From Phenylobacterium sp. (GTDB taxonomy: Bacteria > Pseudomonadota > Alphaproteobacteria > Caulobacterales > Caulobacteraceae), in NCBI RefSeq assembly GCF_016124325.1, contig NZ_WGNY01000010.1, positions 1-64,000 of the forward strand: a stretch of DNA of 64,000 nt, in the 5' to 3' direction. The first letter of the stretch is position 1. Each line of letters starts with the position of its first letter. The notes under the pieces were generated by a model. That model was given only the letters and a program-made list of their open reading frames with translations. It was not told where the DNA came from and did not search any database. Made by a program: the position numbers and the translations under genes. This document shows, in pieces, positions 9,293 to 17,489 of the stretch.

Positions 9293-10927
9293 TCAGCCTT
9301 CCTCGTCGACCGCAGCCGCGACGGGCGTCGCCACGGGCGTGGCCACCAGCCGCACGCGGGCTAGGAGATAGCGCGCCTCGTCGCCCTCCAGCCGTTCGGG
9401 CACGAGCGTGGTGGTCCTGACCTCGGCGACGCCCAGTTCGCGCAGGCGCGCGGCCACGGCGTCGGCGCGGGCCTGGGCGAGGCGGACGTCGGCCGCGCGC
9501 CGTCCGCGGCGGTTGGGGCTGGCGTCGCCCTCCACCTCGACGGCCGGGGCGTTCCAGCGGGAGATGGCCCAGGCCGCGGTGGCCACGGCCGCGTCCGCCG
9601 CGGCGTCCAGCCGCGAACTGCCGCGCGCGAAGGCCACGTCAGGCAAGGGCATCAGCGGGGGGCGGATCCGCACCGTCGTTCCCGGAGTCATCCGCTGCGC
9701 GGCGTCTTCAAGCGCCTGATAGTCGGAGAGCTTCGGCTCGCCGTTCAGCAGCACGGTGACCTGCAGCCCGTCGTCGGTCGTCTCGACCGCCTGCACCCGG
9801 CCGACGGCCGAAAGCATCGCGCGCATGCGCTCGGACGGCGTGGCCTCGGCGACAGCGACCGCCGAGGTCATGGCGCGGTTGGCCAGGGCGCCGCCGCTCG
9901 GATCGGGCTTGGGCACGCCGTCGGCGGCGACCACCTGCTCGATCACCACCTGGGCGTGGCCGCCGAGGCCCCGCGCCACCGCCTCCGCCGCGCCCGGCAC
10001 ATAGCGGCGGGTGACGACGACGCATTGCACGTCGGACGGCGCGCCGCGCTTCATCTCCACCTGCAGGTCGGTGATGTGCGGGCGGGCGCCCGAGAAGGCC
10101 TCGGCGATGGCGCCGCGCACCCGCGTCGTCTCGCGCGCCTCGATCACGATGTTGCGCAGCGACAGGCCCAACGGCACGCAAAGGACGATGATGACGGCCA
10201 GAAGAGCAGGCGCCTCCCAGGCCGCGCCGGTCCGGGCGGCGGGCCGGAAGCCATAGCGGCGGGCCACGCCGAACACCGAGCCCAGGATCGCCACCACGTT
10301 GGTGAGGAACAGGAGGCCCGCGCCGCCGGCCACCGTCCAGGTCTGGGTCGCCAGGCCGTAGCCGACCACGGCCAGCGGCGGCATGAGGGCGGTGGCGATG
10401 GCCACGCCGGCGATCGCGGCGCCCTTGCGGTTGATGGTGAGATAGGCGCCGACGAAGCCCGATAGGATGGCCACGGCCAGGTCGAGCAGGGTGGGGCGCG
10501 TCCGCGCCAGGATCTCGGGCGTCAGGTCCTTGAGCGGCGCGGCCCAGACGATCAGCGTGGAGGCGGCCACCGAGAGGGCGGCGCCCACGGCGAGCGTCAC
10601 CGCGGCGCTCTTGAAGGCGCGCGGCTCGACCCGCGCCAGCGCCAGGCCCATGGACAGGATCGGCCCCATGAGCGGCGAGATCAGCATCGCCCCGATGACC
10701 ACCGCCACCGACGACTGCAGCAGGCCCAGCGCGGCGATCCCGCAGGCGGAGAACAACAGGAAGCCGTAGGCGTTGGTCAGGCCGCCCGCGCCGTGGATCT
10801 CGGCCTCGATCGCCTCGCGGTCGGCGTCGGTCAGGAACCGCGCCGGCGAGGCCAGCGCCTCGCGGCCGCGCCGCACCGCCTCGCGCGCGAGGTCCGAGAT
10901 TCGAGAGGGCCAGCCCAGGGACGCCAT
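9293..10927 (-). CDS. DUF389 family membrane protein with C-terminal OmpA-like domain
   Basis: This 544-residue protein starts with a short cytoplasmic region, then about six to seven membrane segments of the DUF389/TIGR00341 type (NAYGFLLFSACGIAALGLLQ, VVIGAMLISPLMGPILSMGL, GFVGAYLTINRKGAAIAGVA, TALMPPLAVVGYGLA; roughly residues 50-270). After the last helix comes a soluble region of about 270 residues. Its last 110 residues look OmpA-like: ARGSSRLDAAADAAV, VEVEGDASPNRRGRR and LAQARADAVAARLRELGV match the strand-helix order of peptidoglycan-binding OmpA domains. The molecular function of DUF389 proteins is unknown. The fusion suggests attachment to or sensing of the cell wall, which is an inference. 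Confidence 0.82.
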   Translation of the reverse strand: MASLGWPSRISDLAREAVRRGREALASPARFLTDADREAIEAEIHGAGGLTNAYGFLLFSACGIAALGLLQSSVAVVIGAMLISPLMGPILSMGLALARVEPRAFKSAAVTLAVGAALSVAASTLIVWAAPLKDLTPEILARTRPTLLDLAVAILSGFVGAYLTINRKGAAIAGVAIATALMPPLAVVGYGLATQTWTVAGGAGLLFLTNVVAILGSVFGVARRYGFRPAARTGAAWEAPALLAVIIVLCVPLGLSLRNIVIEARETTRVRGAIAEAFSGARPHITDLQVEMKRGAPSDVQCVVVTRRYVPGAAEAVARGLGGHAQVVIEQVVAADGVPKPDPSGGALANRAMTSAVAVAEATPSERMRAMLSAVGRVQAVETTDDGLQVTVLLNGEPKLSDYQALEDAAQRMTPGTTVRIRPPLMPLPDVAFARGSSRLDAAADAAVATAAWAISRWNAPAVEVEGDASPNRRGRRAADVRLAQARADAVAARLRELGVAEVRTTTLVPERLEGDEARYLLARVRLVATPVATPVAAAVDEEG

Positions 10928-11057
10928 GTCCCACTCTTACGAGAGCCCGCGCCGGCCGCCCAGCCTTGCGCAGCGTCAGCCTTGCAATCCGCCGGGCATG
11001 TTCCAAGTTTCGGATCGACGGCGCCCTCCAGAAGCGCCCTTCCCGAGGAACGGTCCG

Positions 11058-12293
11058 ATGGACGAGAAGCCCCTGCCTTCGATCTTCGAGCTCACGCCGC
11101 TCAACGAGGCTTTCCGGACCGATCCGCACGCCTTGCTCGACGATCTGCGGACCCGCTGCCCGGCGCACCGGGACTCGATGTCGGGAAGCATCGTCTTCAC
11201 CCGCTACGGCGACGTCCGGTCGGTGGTGAACGACCGCAGCCTCTGGCGCGACCCGCTGAACGCCGACGAGAGCGCGGTGCTGCAACGCCGGTTCGCGGCC
11301 GCGTTCGATCCGAGCGTGCCGCGCACCTCGACCACCTCGATTCTCATGCTGGACGACCCCGACCATGCCCGGATCCGCCAACCGCTCGCCCAGGCGCTCT
11401 ATGCGCGCGTGGCGCGCTTCAAGCCCGAGGTGGAGCGGATCGTGGACGCCACGCTCGACGGCCTGCCGCGGGACGAGCCGTTCGACCTGATGGCGCGGTT
11501 CTGCGTGCCGATCCCCATCGACGTGATCGCCTCGATCCTCGGCGTCGACCACGACCGCCTGGGCGAGTTCCGCGAATGGTCGGAAGGGGTGATCCAGAGC
11601 CTCAACCCCTTCGCGACGCCCGAGCAGGCGAGGCAGATGGAGACGGCCGGCGAGGCGCTCAACGCCTATTTCACAGAGTCGCTGGCCGATCGCCGGGCCA
11701 ATCCACGCGACGACCTGCTCTCCGACATGGTCAAGCTCCAGGCCGAGGGCGCCGAACTTTCCGACGACGAGCTGCGGATCAACCTCTCGGCGCTGCTGGT
11801 GGGCGGCAACCTCACCACCACCGACCTGATCGGCAACGCGGTGCGCCTGCTGCTCCTCAATCCCGGCGAACTGGCCAAGCTGAAGGCCGACCCTTCGATC
11901 ATCAATGCGGTGGTGGAGGAGACGCTGCGCTTCGAGCCGCCCGTCGACGTCACCGGCCGTATCGCTTCGCACGACATGGAGGTGGCCGGCTGCCCGGTGA
12001 AGCCGCGCGAGTCGCTCTTGATGTCGCTCCGCGGCGCCAACCGCGATCCGGAGGTGTTCGACGAGCCGCACCGCTTCGACGTGAGCCGCAAGCACAAGCC
12101 GCACGTGGCCTTCGGCGGCGGGGCGCATATCTGCATCGGCGCGCCCCTGGCGCGGCTGGAGGCGCAGGTGGCGCTGAGCCGGCTGTTCGCGCGCTTCCCC
12201 GACCTGCGGCTGGCCGATCCCGATGCGCCGCCGGTCTGGCGCACCCTGCCGTTCTTCCGCGGCCTCGAGCGCCTGGACGTGGTGGCCCGCTAG
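11058..12293 (+). CDS. Cytochrome P450
   Basis: This is a 411-residue soluble bacterial P450 monooxygenase. The haem-binding loop is FGGGAHICIG with the thiolate Cys359. The K-helix ExxR is Glu288-Thr-Leu-Arg291. The I-helix oxygen-binding segment is LLVGGNLTTTDLIGNAV near residue 250; the usual AGxxTT appears here as GGNLTT. I chose ATG 11058 because GAGGAA lies seven bases upstream and the protein then has normal length; the frame is open further upstream. There is no ferredoxin or reductase gene next to it, so redox partners must be elsewhere and the substrate is unknown. Its TAG stop shares CTAG with the convergent DUF481 gene. Confidence 0.9.
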   Translation: MDEKPLPSIFELTPLNEAFRTDPHALLDDLRTRCPAHRDSMSGSIVFTRYGDVRSVVNDRSLWRDPLNADESAVLQRRFAAAFDPSVPRTSTTSILMLDDPDHARIRQPLAQALYARVARFKPEVERIVDATLDGLPRDEPFDLMARFCVPIPIDVIASILGVDHDRLGEFREWSEGVIQSLNPFATPEQARQMETAGEALNAYFTESLADRRANPRDDLLSDMVKLQAEGAELSDDELRINLSALLVGGNLTTTDLIGNAVRLLLLNPGELAKLKADPSIINAVVEETLRFEPPVDVTGRIASHDMEVAGCPVKPRESLLMSLRGANRDPEVFDEPHRFDVSRKHKPHVAFGGGAHICIGAPLARLEAQVALSRLFARFPDLRLADPDAPPVWRTLPFFRGLERLDVVAR

Positions 12294-13192
12294 AAGGCGT
12301 ACACCAGGGTCACGCGGCTGGTGGTGTCGGTGGGGTCGCGGCCGACGGGCGGATCGGTTTCATGGCGCACGTCGAAGGAGGCGCGCGCCGAGAGCGCCGC
12401 GTCCAGCTTCGTGGTGAGGGCCGTGGTCGAGGTCAGCGTCGAGTTGTTCGACGACAGGTAGGTCTGGACGTTCTGCGTGAAGATCGTGACCGGCGTGATC
12501 GTCCATTGGAAATTGCTGGCGAGGCGGGCGGCGAAGTCGGCCTGGTTCGGCTCGGTCAGATAGTTGGTCTGGCGCAGGGCGGGGCCGCCGGCGACGTCGA
12601 GTTTCAGCCGTGAACCGTCCATCAGCCGGTAGCCGAAGCCGAGGCTTTCCGAAAAGCGGCTGCGGAAGCCCGCGAAGCGGTCGCGCTCGGCCGACAGCGT
12701 CAACGACACGAAGGCGCGGCGCCCCAGCTTTCGCTGTCCCGCATAGCCGCCGAAGTAGCGCTCTTTCGACACCGTGCCCTTGGAGCGCTGGTAGTCCGCC
12801 GAGAAGTTGAAGGCGTGCTTCCAGTTGAACGACTCCTTGGCGAAGTTCAGCCCCAGCGACAGGCCGGCGTCATCGCTGTTGCCGCTGGAGATGAAGCCGC
12901 CGGCCTGGCCCTGGCCGCTCCAGCCCTCGAAATAGCCCCGGCTGGCGATCGCCCGGCGATGGTCGGCGGCCTTGCGAGCCGAGATCGCCTCGACCAGGGC
13001 GTCGATCTCCCCCTGGGAATCGGGATTGGTCGTGCGGGCCGCCTTCACCACCGCCGCATCGGCTTGGGAGGCCTCGATCATCGCGACCACCGGAGGCGGC
13101 AGGGCCCTGGCGACGGCCGGCCCGGCGCACAGCACGCTGGCGGCGGCGAGCAGGGCGGCGGGCATGGCGGTGCGAAGCATGGCGGGACTCAC
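12290..13192 (-). CDS. DUF481 family outer-membrane beta-barrel protein
   Basis: The 300-residue product has a signal peptide (about residues 1-28, ending AVARA) and an N-terminal helical region. From residue 88 a set of amphipathic beta strands typical of DUF481/YdiY-like outer-membrane proteins follows: GQAGGFISSGNSDDAGLSLG, KHAFNFSADYQRS, KERYFGGYAGQRKLG, SLGFGYRL. The C-terminus ends in an aromatic residue (VTLVYAF), the outer-membrane insertion signal. The position of the signal and barrel argues for full length. It is convergent with the P450 and overlaps it by the four bases CTAG. The physiological role of this family is poorly known. Confidence 0.85.
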   Translation of the reverse strand: MSPAMLRTAMPAALLAAASVLCAGPAVARALPPPVVAMIEASQADAAVVKAARTTNPDSQGEIDALVEAISARKAADHRRAIASRGYFEGWSGQGQAGGFISSGNSDDAGLSLGLNFAKESFNWKHAFNFSADYQRSKGTVSKERYFGGYAGQRKLGRRAFVSLTLSAERDRFAGFRSRFSESLGFGYRLMDGSRLKLDVAGGPALRQTNYLTEPNQADFAARLASNFQWTITPVTIFTQNVQTYLSSNNSTLTSTTALTTKLDAALSARASFDVRHETDPPVGRDPTDTTSRVTLVYAF

Positions 13193-13289
13193 GACGGCTT
13201 GTGCGGGAAGCCGCCAGCATAGCCGCGCGTCGCGCCCGGATTTAAGCCCCCGGCCGAGATTTCGAGGCGTTCGTCGGCCGGCGGCTCGC

Positions 13290-13781
13290 CTAGAACACGC
13301 CCATCGCCAGCCCCGTCGCCATCGCCTGGCCCAGTTCCGCGCAGGCGTCGAGCTCGACCTGGGGGACGACTTTCTCCGCCAGGATCGCCTCGGGCGTCTG
13401 GGCGTGGGTGCAGACGATCCGGGGCTCGGCCACCGGCTTCAGCCGCCAGCCGGTGGCGATGCGGGCGAGCTGGCGCGCGGCGCCCGACCCGTCGCTGCCG
13501 GCCGCGATCAGGGCCGCGTAGGGCCGGCCGTTGAGCTGCTCCAGCACCGGGTAGTAGCAGCGGTCGAAGAAGGCCTTCATCTCGCCGGACAGCGCCGCGA
13601 GGTTCTCGGGCGCGGCGAAGAGATAGCCGTCGGCGCAGAGCAGATCGTCGGGGCCCGCGTCGTCGGCTGCGCGCATGAGCGTCTCGACGCCGGGTTCGCG
13701 GGCCGCGCCCTCGGCGGCCGCGGCGGCCATCGCCCGCGCCGCGCCGGTCCGCGAATGCCAGACGATCAGGAGCCGCTTCAT
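13290..13781 (-). CDS. Flavodoxin-like NAD(P)H-dependent oxidoreductase family protein
   Basis: This 163-residue protein has a flavodoxin/NADPH-dependent FMN reductase-like fold. The N-terminal KRLLIVWHSRTGAARAMA fits the FMN phosphate-binding loop (xSxTGxxxxxA). DGYLFAAPENLAALSGEMKA near residue 75 matches the second FMN loop of WrbA-like proteins, followed by FFDRCYYPVLEQLNGRPYAA. I chose ATG 13781, which gives the beta strand at the very N-terminus as in the family; the open frame to 13895 adds low-complexity sequence. It is divergent from the serine hydrolase at 13890. The physiological electron acceptor is unknown. Confidence 0.78.
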   Translation of the reverse strand: MKRLLIVWHSRTGAARAMAAAAAEGAAREPGVETLMRAADDAGPDDLLCADGYLFAAPENLAALSGEMKAFFDRCYYPVLEQLNGRPYAALIAAGSDGSGAARQLARIATGWRLKPVAEPRIVCTHAQTPEAILAEKVVPQVELDACAELGQAMATGLAMGVF

Positions 13782-13889
13782 GGTCTCCAGGCTAGTCGAA
13801 GCATTGCGGCGCTGAAACCGACCCGCGCTTGCGCGCGCCGCGCCGCCGCCTAAGCTCGCGCCCAACAAGCGTTTGGGGAGGGGACTGTC

Positions 13890-15239
13890 ATGCAACGCGT
13901 CTCGCAGGGCCTCGCGGCCGTTCTGGCCGTGGCCGCCATCGGGCTCGCGCCCGCGCCGGTGCTCGCGGCGAAGGCCAAGGCCGAAGCGGCGCCGGCCGCC
14001 GCGCTGAGCCCCGCCGCCAGTCCCGAAGCCCTAGGCTTCGACCGCGACCGCCTGGCCAAGCTCGACGCCTACATGGCCGCCACCGTGGCCGAGGGCCGGG
14101 TGGCCGGGATGACCACGCTGCTGGCGCGGCACGGCAAGGTGGTGTCGTTCCGCACCTACGGCCAGCAGAGCCTGGCGACGGGCGCGCCGATGGCCCAGGA
14201 CACGATCTTCCGCATCTACTCGATGACCAAGCCGATCACCGGCGTGGCGATGATGATCCTGTTCGAGGAAGGCAAGTGGCGGCTGGACGATCCCGTCACC
14301 CGCTACGTCCCCGAGTTCAAGGACCTGAAGGTGGTCAAGACCGTCAATCCCGACGGCACCATGGTGCTGGAGGACATGGTCCGGCCGCCTACCATGCGCG
14401 AGATCATGAGCCACACGGCCGGCTTCGGGTATGGCCTCGCCGACGAGCATCCGGTGGACAAGCTCTACCGCGAGAAGCGCATCCTGGGCTCGTCCAGCCT
14501 CAAGGAGATGATCGATCGGACCGCGACCATCCCGCTGATCTTCCAGCCGGGGACCGACTGGCGCTATTCGTCGGCCGTCGACATCCAGGGCTACATCGTC
14601 GAGCGGCTCTCGGGCCAGAAGTTCGGCGACTTCCTGCGCGACCGCATCTTCACGCCGCTCAAGATGAACGACACGGCCTTCTACGTGCCCGCCGACAAGG
14701 CCGGACGCCTGGCCGCGGTCTATGTGGGCAACAAGGAAACGCGGAAGATCGAGGAGGCGAAGGACATCTTCGGCTCGCAACTGCCGACCTACCTTGAGCC
14801 GCCGGCGATGGAGTCGGGCGGCGGCGGCCTCGTCTCCACCACCATGGACTACGCCCGCTTCGCCCAGATGCTGGTCAACAAGGGCGAACTCGACGGCGTG
14901 CGCATCCTGTCGCCGGCGGCCGTGGAGCTGATGGACACCAACGTGATCCCCAAGTCGGTGCTGGTCTCGTCCAACGGCACGAACACCTCGCGCTTCAACG
15001 AGGCCGTCGGCTTCGGCCTCGACTTCATGGTCGACAGGGACCCGCGCGCGGCCGGCTCGCTGGAAGGCGCCAACACCATGAGCTGGGGCGGCGCGGCCGG
15101 CACCTGGTTCTGGATCGATCCCACCAACGACCTGATCTTCGTGGGCATGATCCAGCGCCTGGGCGGCACCGGCGGCGACGACCTGGGGACCATGGCGCGC
15201 ACGCTGACCTACCAGGCGCTGCTGCATCCGGAGAAGTAG
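13890..15239 (+). CDS. Class C beta-lactamase-related serine hydrolase
   Basis: This is a 449-residue exported serine hydrolase of the beta-lactamase/EstB/D-aminopeptidase superfamily. A signal peptide (residues 1-27, ending VLA-A) is followed by the catalytic SxxK motif Ser111-Met-Thr-Lys114 and the YSS motif with Tyr226 (the YxN/YxS position). The C-terminal MSWGGAAGTWFWIDP occupies the place of the KTG box, here with Trp-Gly-Gly, as in EstB-type esterases. It is therefore more likely an esterase or transferase than a true beta-lactamase. The start ATG 13890 follows a strong GGGGAGGGG. The SEDS-like membrane gene follows 67 bases downstream on the same strand and may be co-transcribed. Confidence 0.88.
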   Translation: MQRVSQGLAAVLAVAAIGLAPAPVLAAKAKAEAAPAAALSPAASPEALGFDRDRLAKLDAYMAATVAEGRVAGMTTLLARHGKVVSFRTYGQQSLATGAPMAQDTIFRIYSMTKPITGVAMMILFEEGKWRLDDPVTRYVPEFKDLKVVKTVNPDGTMVLEDMVRPPTMREIMSHTAGFGYGLADEHPVDKLYREKRILGSSSLKEMIDRTATIPLIFQPGTDWRYSSAVDIQGYIVERLSGQKFGDFLRDRIFTPLKMNDTAFYVPADKAGRLAAVYVGNKETRKIEEAKDIFGSQLPTYLEPPAMESGGGGLVSTTMDYARFAQMLVNKGELDGVRILSPAAVELMDTNVIPKSVLVSSNGTNTSRFNEAVGFGLDFMVDRDPRAAGSLEGANTMSWGGAAGTWFWIDPTNDLIFVGMIQRLGGTGGDDLGTMARTLTYQALLHPEK

Positions 15240-15306
15240 ATCGAGGTTCGCTGAGGCGGGGCCGCGCCGCGGCTCCGCCTGGCCGGCGTCCCATGGGAGG
15301 TTCGAG

Positions 15307-16152
15307 TTGTCGCGCCGTCTCGTCTGGGCGCTTGCGGTCTTCGGCGGACTGTCCCTGGCCGCCGTGGCGACGGGGGTCCTCGTCGCGCATGCGCAGGGCG
15401 TTTCGGCGTCCGTCTGGGCGCGGAATCTCGGGAGCTGGGCTGCGGGCGCGCTCGCGGCGCTGCTGCTCGGTCGGTTCGCCGGGCCGCGCGTGGCGCTCGC
15501 ATTCTGCGCGGCCGCTCCGATCGGCCTTCTCGGCGCCCTGGCCAACACCGGCCGGCTAGGTGTCCACCGCTGGCTCGACCTGGGCCCGCTGCACATCAAT
15601 GCCGCGGAGGTGCTGCTGCCCCCCGCGATCGCCGCCTGCGCCGCGTCGGCGCGCGGCCGGCTCTGGCCCTGGTTCGCCGCCGCCGCCATGGCCTTGCTGG
15701 TCGTTCAGCCCGACGCCTCTCAAGCGACGGCCTTCGGTGGCGCGCTCGCGGTGCTCCTTGGCGCTTCGCGCCTTCCGCGGGCCCTCAGGATCGCCGGCGT
15801 CGTCGGCGTCGGCATGGCGATCGGCGCGAGCTGGCTGAGGCGCGATCCCCTGGCGCCCGTGCCCGAGGTCGAAGAGATCATGCGCCTGGCGTGGACGGTC
15901 TCGCCGCTGGCCGCCATCGCGGCCTGGACGGCGCTCCTCGGGGCGGCGGCTTCCTTCTGGCTCTTCCCGGCCGCCCGGCCCCACGCCGGCGCCTGGGCGT
16001 TAGGGGTCTATGCGATCCTGTCTGCCTTGACCCCGCTCATGGGCGCCTTCCCGGTCCCGCTCGTCGGCATGGCGATGAGCCCAATCGTCGGCCTTTGGCT
16101 CGGCGCGGGAATGATGGCCGCCCAGGCCCGCCGCGGCGCTCAGTGCGTATAG
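15307..16152 (+). CDS. Reduced SEDS (FtsW/RodA)-like membrane protein
   Basis: This 281-residue hydrophobic protein has about eight membrane segments. Two stretches resemble SEDS peptidoglycan polymerases. GVHRWLDLGPLHINAAEVLL (residues 85-104) matches the FtsW/RodA signature (RWxxLGPLxxQPxE), and VVQPDASQATAF (132-143) matches the QPDLGT segment. It is about 100 residues shorter than FtsW or RodA. The segment aligning with the catalytic extracellular loop (PVPEVEEIMRLAWTVSPLAA, about 184-203) shows no obvious equivalent of the catalytic Asp. It starts at TTG 15307 with GGGAGG six bases upstream. The convergent amidohydrolase overlaps its last 13 bases. I infer a divergent, possibly non-enzymatic relative. 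Confidence 0.72.
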   Translation: MSRRLVWALAVFGGLSLAAVATGVLVAHAQGVSASVWARNLGSWAAGALAALLLGRFAGPRVALAFCAAAPIGLLGALANTGRLGVHRWLDLGPLHINAAEVLLPPAIAACAASARGRLWPWFAAAAMALLVVQPDASQATAFGGALAVLLGASRLPRALRIAGVVGVGMAIGASWLRRDPLAPVPEVEEIMRLAWTVSPLAAIAAWTALLGAAASFWLFPAARPHAGAWALGVYAILSALTPLMGAFPVPLVGMAMSPIVGLWLGAGMMAAQARRGAQCV

Positions 16153-17489
16153 GCCGGCGGGTAGGGGCGCTTGAGGTCCATGTAGCGGTCGCGCAGTTCG
16201 ATCTGGCGTGAGGTCAGCGGCTGGGCCTGCCCGCGCACGAGGATGAGCTGCGGCTGCGACAGCGGCTCGAAGGGGTCGCCCGTCCAGAGCACGAGGTCGG
16301 CGTCCTTGCCCGGCTCCAGCGAGCCCACGCGGTCGGCGACGCCGAAGATCTTCGCCGGGTTCTCGGTGATGGCGGCGAGCGCGCCGGCCGGGCTCATGCC
16401 GTTGGCCACCGCGATGCCGGCGTTGTAGCGCAGCTCGTGGATGCGGTGGGCGCCGTTGCTGCCTTCGAGGGCCACGGTCACGCCGGCCTTCTCCAGGCGC
16501 GCGGCGTTCTCCAGGGTGGCGCCCAGCATCTCCATGGTCTCCGGCCGGTCGGTGATCGGGCGCAGCAGCACCGGGACGCCCGCCGCGGCGATCTCGGGCG
16601 CCTCGCGCCAGGCCTCGGCGGCGCCGGACAGGATCACCTTGATCTTCTCCTCGCGCGCCAGCTTGAGCACGGCGCGGATGTCGGAGGCGCGGTCGACCAC
16701 GGCGATCAGCGGCATGCGCCCCTCGACTACCGGGATCAGCGCCTCCAGGTCGGCGCGCGACAGCGCCAGCTCGCGCAGGCCCGCGCGTTCGTAGGCGGCG
16801 CGGTTCTTCATGTAGTCGCGCACGTCGCCCAGCGCCTGCTTGATCAGCACGATCTCGGCGCCCCGGGCGCCTCCGGCCACGGCCGCCCCGGCCTCGCCGA
16901 ACGGGCTGACCATGGCCACCTTGGCGCGCACCAACGGCTCCTGGCCGTGGCCCAGCTGGATCACCGCCGCCTGGCCGGCGAACAGGGCGTGAGAGGCCTC
17001 GAAGCTGCCGCCGCCGGCCGTGGCGTCGTCCACCTCGTCGTCCTCGTCGCCGCCGCGGCCCGGGCGCGCCGGGATCGGCGTGACGACGGCGCTGGTGATG
17101 CCGCCCAGCCGGGCGACCGGGATCACCACCGAGTCGGGATTGAGGGCGTACTGCACGTCGAACGCCGCGCCCAGGTCGGGCGAGCGGACGCTGACATCGT
17201 TGCCGAGGGCGGCGATGTCGATCGCGCCGAGGGCGGAATCGGCGGCGACGAAGCCGGGCGTGACGACGCCGCCCTTGGCGTCGATCACCTGGGCGCCGGC
17301 CGGGGCCGCCAGGCCGGCGCCGACCGCGGCGACCTTGCCGTCGCGGACCACGACCGTGCCGCTGGCGATCTCTCCGGCCGGGCCGGCGGTCAGGATGTGG
17401 GCGTTGACGATCGCCACCGTGGCGGCCTGGGCGGCCGGGGCGAGCGCGAGGGCCGCGGCGGCGGCGAAGAGAGCGAGGGGGCGGATCAT
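16140..17489 (-). CDS. Amidohydrolase-family protein lacking the HxH metal motif
   Basis: This 449-residue exported protein (signal peptide 1-22, AQA-A) has the amidohydrolase architecture. An N-terminal beta domain (VAIVNAHILT, GTVVVRDGKVAAVG) leads to a barrel and a C-terminal return, ITENPAKIFGVADRVGSLEPG, then KDADLVLWTGDPF. At the place of the first metal ligands, where active members have DxHxH, it reads GFVAADSALG (residues 79-88), with Asp84 and Ala86 at the His positions. The canonical binuclear or mononuclear centre should be lost. The ATG overlaps the TGA of the upstream amidohydrolase (ATGA), so the two are translated as a coupled pair and may work as a heteromer. Confidence 0.85.
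   Translation of the reverse strand: MIRPLALFAAAAALALAPAAQAATVAIVNAHILTAGPAGEIASGTVVVRDGKVAAVGAGLAAPAGAQVIDAKGGVVTPGFVAADSALGAIDIAALGNDVSVRSPDLGAAFDVQYALNPDSVVIPVARLGGITSAVVTPIPARPGRGGDEDDEVDDATAGGGSFEASHALFAGQAAVIQLGHGQEPLVRAKVAMVSPFGEAGAAVAGGARGAEIVLIKQALGDVRDYMKNRAAYERAGLRELALSRADLEALIPVVEGRMPLIAVVDRASDIRAVLKLAREEKIKVILSGAAEAWREAPEIAAAGVPVLLRPITDRPETMEMLGATLENAARLEKAGVTVALEGSNGAHRIHELRYNAGIAVANGMSPAGALAAITENPAKIFGVADRVGSLEPGKDADLVLWTGDPFEPLSQPQLILVRGQAQPLTSRQIELRDRYMDLKRPYPPAYTH

Noticed and set aside
9708..12128. Minus-strand open frame of about 800 codons across the P450 and DUF389 genes
   Set aside because: It overlaps two well-supported genes in other frames and shows no recognisable domain.
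13890..15239. Antibiotic-resistance beta-lactamase
   Set aside because: It has SxxK and Tyr but no KTG box (WGG instead), and resembles EstB-type esterases.
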